From the NCBI GenBank assembly GCA_947176545.1, contig CAMWRB010000008.1, positions 1-18,267 on the forward strand: a DNA stretch of 18,267 nucleotides, written 5' to 3'. The notes beneath the pieces were generated by a model. The model worked only from the letters and a program-made list of their open reading frames with translations, did not search any database and had not been told where the DNA came from. Shown here one piece after another: positions 16,426 to 18,267 of the stretch (position 1 is the first letter of the stretch; the number at the start of each line of letters is the position of its first letter). A program made the translations under genes and the position numbers. This DNA is from an uncultured Porphyromonadaceae bacterium. Lineage in GTDB: Bacteria; Bacteroidota; Bacteroidia; Bacteroidales; Muribaculaceae.

Positions 16426-17178
16426 TCAGACCATGAGCAAACCGATGGTGCCAAGCAGTCCTATACCGGCAAGGACGTATGAAATAATAGTCATGGTCTT
16501 TGCGGTGGAATTGAACGAGGCTCCGTTGATTTGGTCGCCGATGGCGTAAGCATTGTTGGCTTTGCCGGCATAGTTGATGCCTATAATGCCGAATATCAGT
16601 CCTATGCAGGAGAAGAGCGCTCCGACAATAGTTCCGATAATAGCCGCCGTCATCCAGTTGGTATGATACATTTGTCCGTACCCGGGCTGCTGTCCGTAAG
16701 GATATTGCTGTCCGTAGGGTGGTCGTTGTCCGTAGGGGTATTGACCAAATCCGGATTGTTGGTCGGCTTGATGTCCATAAGGCTGCTGCCCGTAAGGGTT
16801 AGGTTGGCCGTAAGGAGCTTGGCCGTAAGGTTGCTGTCCGTACGGTTGATTACCGTACGGTTGTTCTTCGCGGGATTGGTCCGGATTATGGTTACTGTGA
16901 TAACCACCTGTCGGATTGGTATTTTGGTAAGCCTGATTCGGGGAACAGCCGTTTTGTGCGGAGGCGGTATTCGGTTCCGGTTCAAGGGGCTGTGCGTATG
17001 TCCCGAATGCCGATTGGTCCTCCAGCAATGGCTGCAACTCTTCGAGTGTGCCTGCAGGCACCCAGTCGCTGAGTCCCTGACGCCATACGGGGGTATCGGA
17101 GGTCAGTCCCTCTCCCAACAGATTCTCATATGGGAAAGGGCCGACACTCTGCTCGTTTCTTATAATGTAATAATCCAT
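16426..17178 (-). CDS. GYF_2-domain protein with a YGQ-rich linker and two membrane spans
   Basis: A 250-residue protein with a GYF_2 (DUF4339) domain at 1-50 ([37 protein letters not shown]). Residues 60-172 are a disordered linker rich in Gln, Pro, Tyr and Gly. The C-terminus has membrane spans at about 177-200 ([23 protein letters not shown]) and 230-249, separated by a loop with [13 protein letters not shown], a DUF4190/CD225-like pattern. It begins 18 bases after the secA stop. Its function is unknown; GYF-type domains often bind proline-rich peptides. Confidence 0.75.
   Translation of the reverse strand: MDYYIIRNEQSVGPFPYENLLGEGLTSDTPVWRQGLSDWVPAGTLEELQPLLEDQSAFGTYAQPLEPEPNTASAQNGCSPNQAYQNTNPTGGYHSNHNPDQSREEQPYGNQPYGQQPYGQAPYGQPNPYGQQPYGHQADQQSGFGQYPYGQRPPYGQQYPYGQQPGYGQMYHTNWMTAAIIGTIVGALFSCIGLIFGIIGINYAGKANNAYAIGDQINGASFNSTAKTMTIISYVLAGIGLLGTIGLLMV
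16672..16860 (-). repeat. low-complexity YGQQP-coding repeat
   Basis: Imperfect tandem short units encode about ten PYGQ-type motifs (residues 107-169 of the GYF_2 protein). On the plus strand these appear as recurring GTCCGTA and GCCGTAAGG segments. Such stretches can vary in length between strains. Confidence 0.8.
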
Positions 17179-17196
17179 GAGTAATTAACCGGTGAT

Positions 17197-18267
17197 TTAC
17201 ATTCCTCTGCCGTGGCAGTTCTTATACTTTTTGCCGGAGCCGCAGGGACAGGGGTCATTACGCCCTATCTTCGGCTGGGCTTTTGCCGGCTGAACAGGTC
17301 CGGCAGGACGATTGACATTGCGGGCAGCCTGACGCTGAGCCGTTTCGCCGGGATAAGTGTCACGTGTCGTGGAGTAGTTGGCGTACGGATTGGGAGTGCC
17401 GGCGGTTGAGTATTCACGTCTGATGCCCTGCTGATTGTTCATTTTTGGGCCTTGCTGACGTTTTTGTTCCTCAGCGGCCTTGGCTGCGGCCTCTTCGCGT
17501 GCTTTGGCTTCGGCAGCCTTGGCCTCCTCGTAGTCGGGCACCCCGAGGCGTCCGCGCATCAGAGTCGATACGGCCTTGGAGTTCATGTTCCAGAGCATCT
17601 GCTTCCAGAGTTCGTATGCTTCGAGCTTATATATGACGAGCGGGTCTTTCTGCTCATATGATGCATTCTGCACGTTACGTCTCAGGTCGTCCATCTCACG
17701 AAGCTGTTCCTGCCAAGCCTTATCGATTGACGAGAGGAGCACAGCCTTCTCCCATGCTTTGCTGACCGACTTGCATCCGTTGGAGTAAGCCTCGCTTATG
17801 TCCGTACGGATATTGAACATACGTCGGCCGTCCGAGATGGGCACACCGACGATGCCGGTGGCTCCGCGTTCTTCGACAAATTCCTTGATGTATGGTGCGA
17901 CACCCTGTTCGATTTTCTCTTTAGAGCGCTGGAGGTGAGTCAATGCAGCCTCTGCAATCTCTTCGACCATACGTCCGGCGTTGAGGTGAGCATATTCCTC
18001 AGCAGTGAACGGCAACTCGATGGAGAGTGTCTTGCGGACATCATCGCTGAGTGCGTCGTAATCATTGGCATTGCGTCCGATAATAGCCTCGGAAACCTCA
18101 TAGACCATATTGGCGATGTCGGTGCCTATGCGTTCACCCTTGAGCGCGTTCTGTCGGCGACCGTACACACCCTTACGCTGGGCGTTCATAACATCGTCAA
18201 ACTCGACAAGACGCTTGCGTATACCGAAGTTATTCTCCGCGACGCGTTTCTGAGCGTTCTCGATAGA
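17197..18267 (-). CDS. secA: preprotein translocase ATPase SecA, C-terminal part
   Basis: The last 356 residues of SecA, the ATPase that drives proteins through the SecYEG channel; the 5' part lies beyond the right edge of the window. The visible sequence begins [37 protein letters not shown], the family's long-scaffold-helix region (AQKxVExxNFxxRKxxLEYDDVMNxQR). It continues through the helical wing and scaffold region ([18 protein letters not shown]). An alanine- and glutamate-rich flexible linker leads to the zinc-binding tail [20 protein letters not shown] (CxCx8CH), which binds SecB or ribosomes in other bacteria. The frame is open to the end of the window. Confidence 0.97.
   Translation of the reverse strand, partial: SIENAQKRVAENNFGIRKRLVEFDDVMNAQRKGVYGRRQNALKGERIGTDIANMVYEVSEAIIGRNANDYDALSDDVRKTLSIELPFTAEEYAHLNAGRMVEEIAEAALTHLQRSKEKIEQGVAPYIKEFVEERGATGIVGVPISDGRRMFNIRTDISEAYSNGCKSVSKAWEKAVLLSSIDKAWQEQLREMDDLRRNVQNASYEQKDPLVIYKLEAYELWKQMLWNMNSKAVSTLMRGRLGVPDYEEAKAAEAKAREEAAAKAAEEQKRQQGPKMNNQQGIRREYSTAGTPNPYANYSTTRDTYPGETAQRQAARNVNRPAGPVQPAKAQPKIGRNDPCPCGSGKKYKNCHGRGM

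Noticed and set aside
16672..16860. CRISPR array on the plus strand from recurring GTCCGTA segments
   Set aside because: The recurrence is irregular and is explained by a YGQQP-rich protein linker on the minus strand.
1..18267. tRNA, rRNA, CRISPR or complete insertion sequence
   Set aside because: I saw no cloverleaf-like sequence with a CCA end, no rRNA signature, no spacer-repeat array and no terminal inverted repeats around a transposase.

Overview
The window looks like a chromosomal segment of a Bacteroidales bacterium, most likely a gut Muribaculaceae or Prevotellaceae relative. The evidence is a MurF-alanine racemase fusion typical of Bacteroidota, a DUF4831 protein, SusE/SusF-like and DUF6359-like surface modules, a type IX-secretion-like C-terminal tail, a PF12784 (Rpn/PD-(D/E)XK) 'transposase' protein, and promoters of the Bacteroidota form (TAnnTTTG with an upstream TTG about 20 bases away) without Shine-Dalgarno sites. 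The exact genus is an inference.

Layout. 1-157 is an intergenic promoter region. 158-2692 (+) is murF-alr. 2744-10501 is an accessory island. It holds two large secreted proteins on the minus strand (2799-5513 and 7372-10080), each with its own ~390-base 5' leader and a Bacteroidota -7 promoter box, and each followed by the same 52-base hairpin (51/52 identical). Between these two units sit, on the plus strand, an Rpn-family nuclease/transposase gene (6025-6933) and a truncated relative of its 3' end (6912-7235). 10573-18267 is a dense minus-strand housekeeping run: secA (3' part only), two GYF_2-domain membrane proteins, nnr, a DUF4831 protein, xseA, xseB and a family 2 glycosyltransferase, with short gaps or overlaps that suggest co-transcription of at least the nnr-to-glycosyltransferase part.

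The most interesting signal is the pair of leaders. They diverge in much of their sequence, but the arms of an 11-base and a 10-base stem change together so that pairing is kept. An outer stem is followed immediately by a U-rich tract, and the promoter-proximal part contains a 57-base block that is identical in both copies. This fits a structured, possibly attenuating cis-regulatory RNA that controls secreted surface proteins. I do not recognise it as a named riboswitch or RNA family. The two coding regions are much less alike than parts of their leaders and their terminators, and the first is a composition mosaic (about 25% against 58% GC in sampled stretches), so the units appear to be exchangeable cassettes: conserved leader, variable surface protein, conserved terminator.
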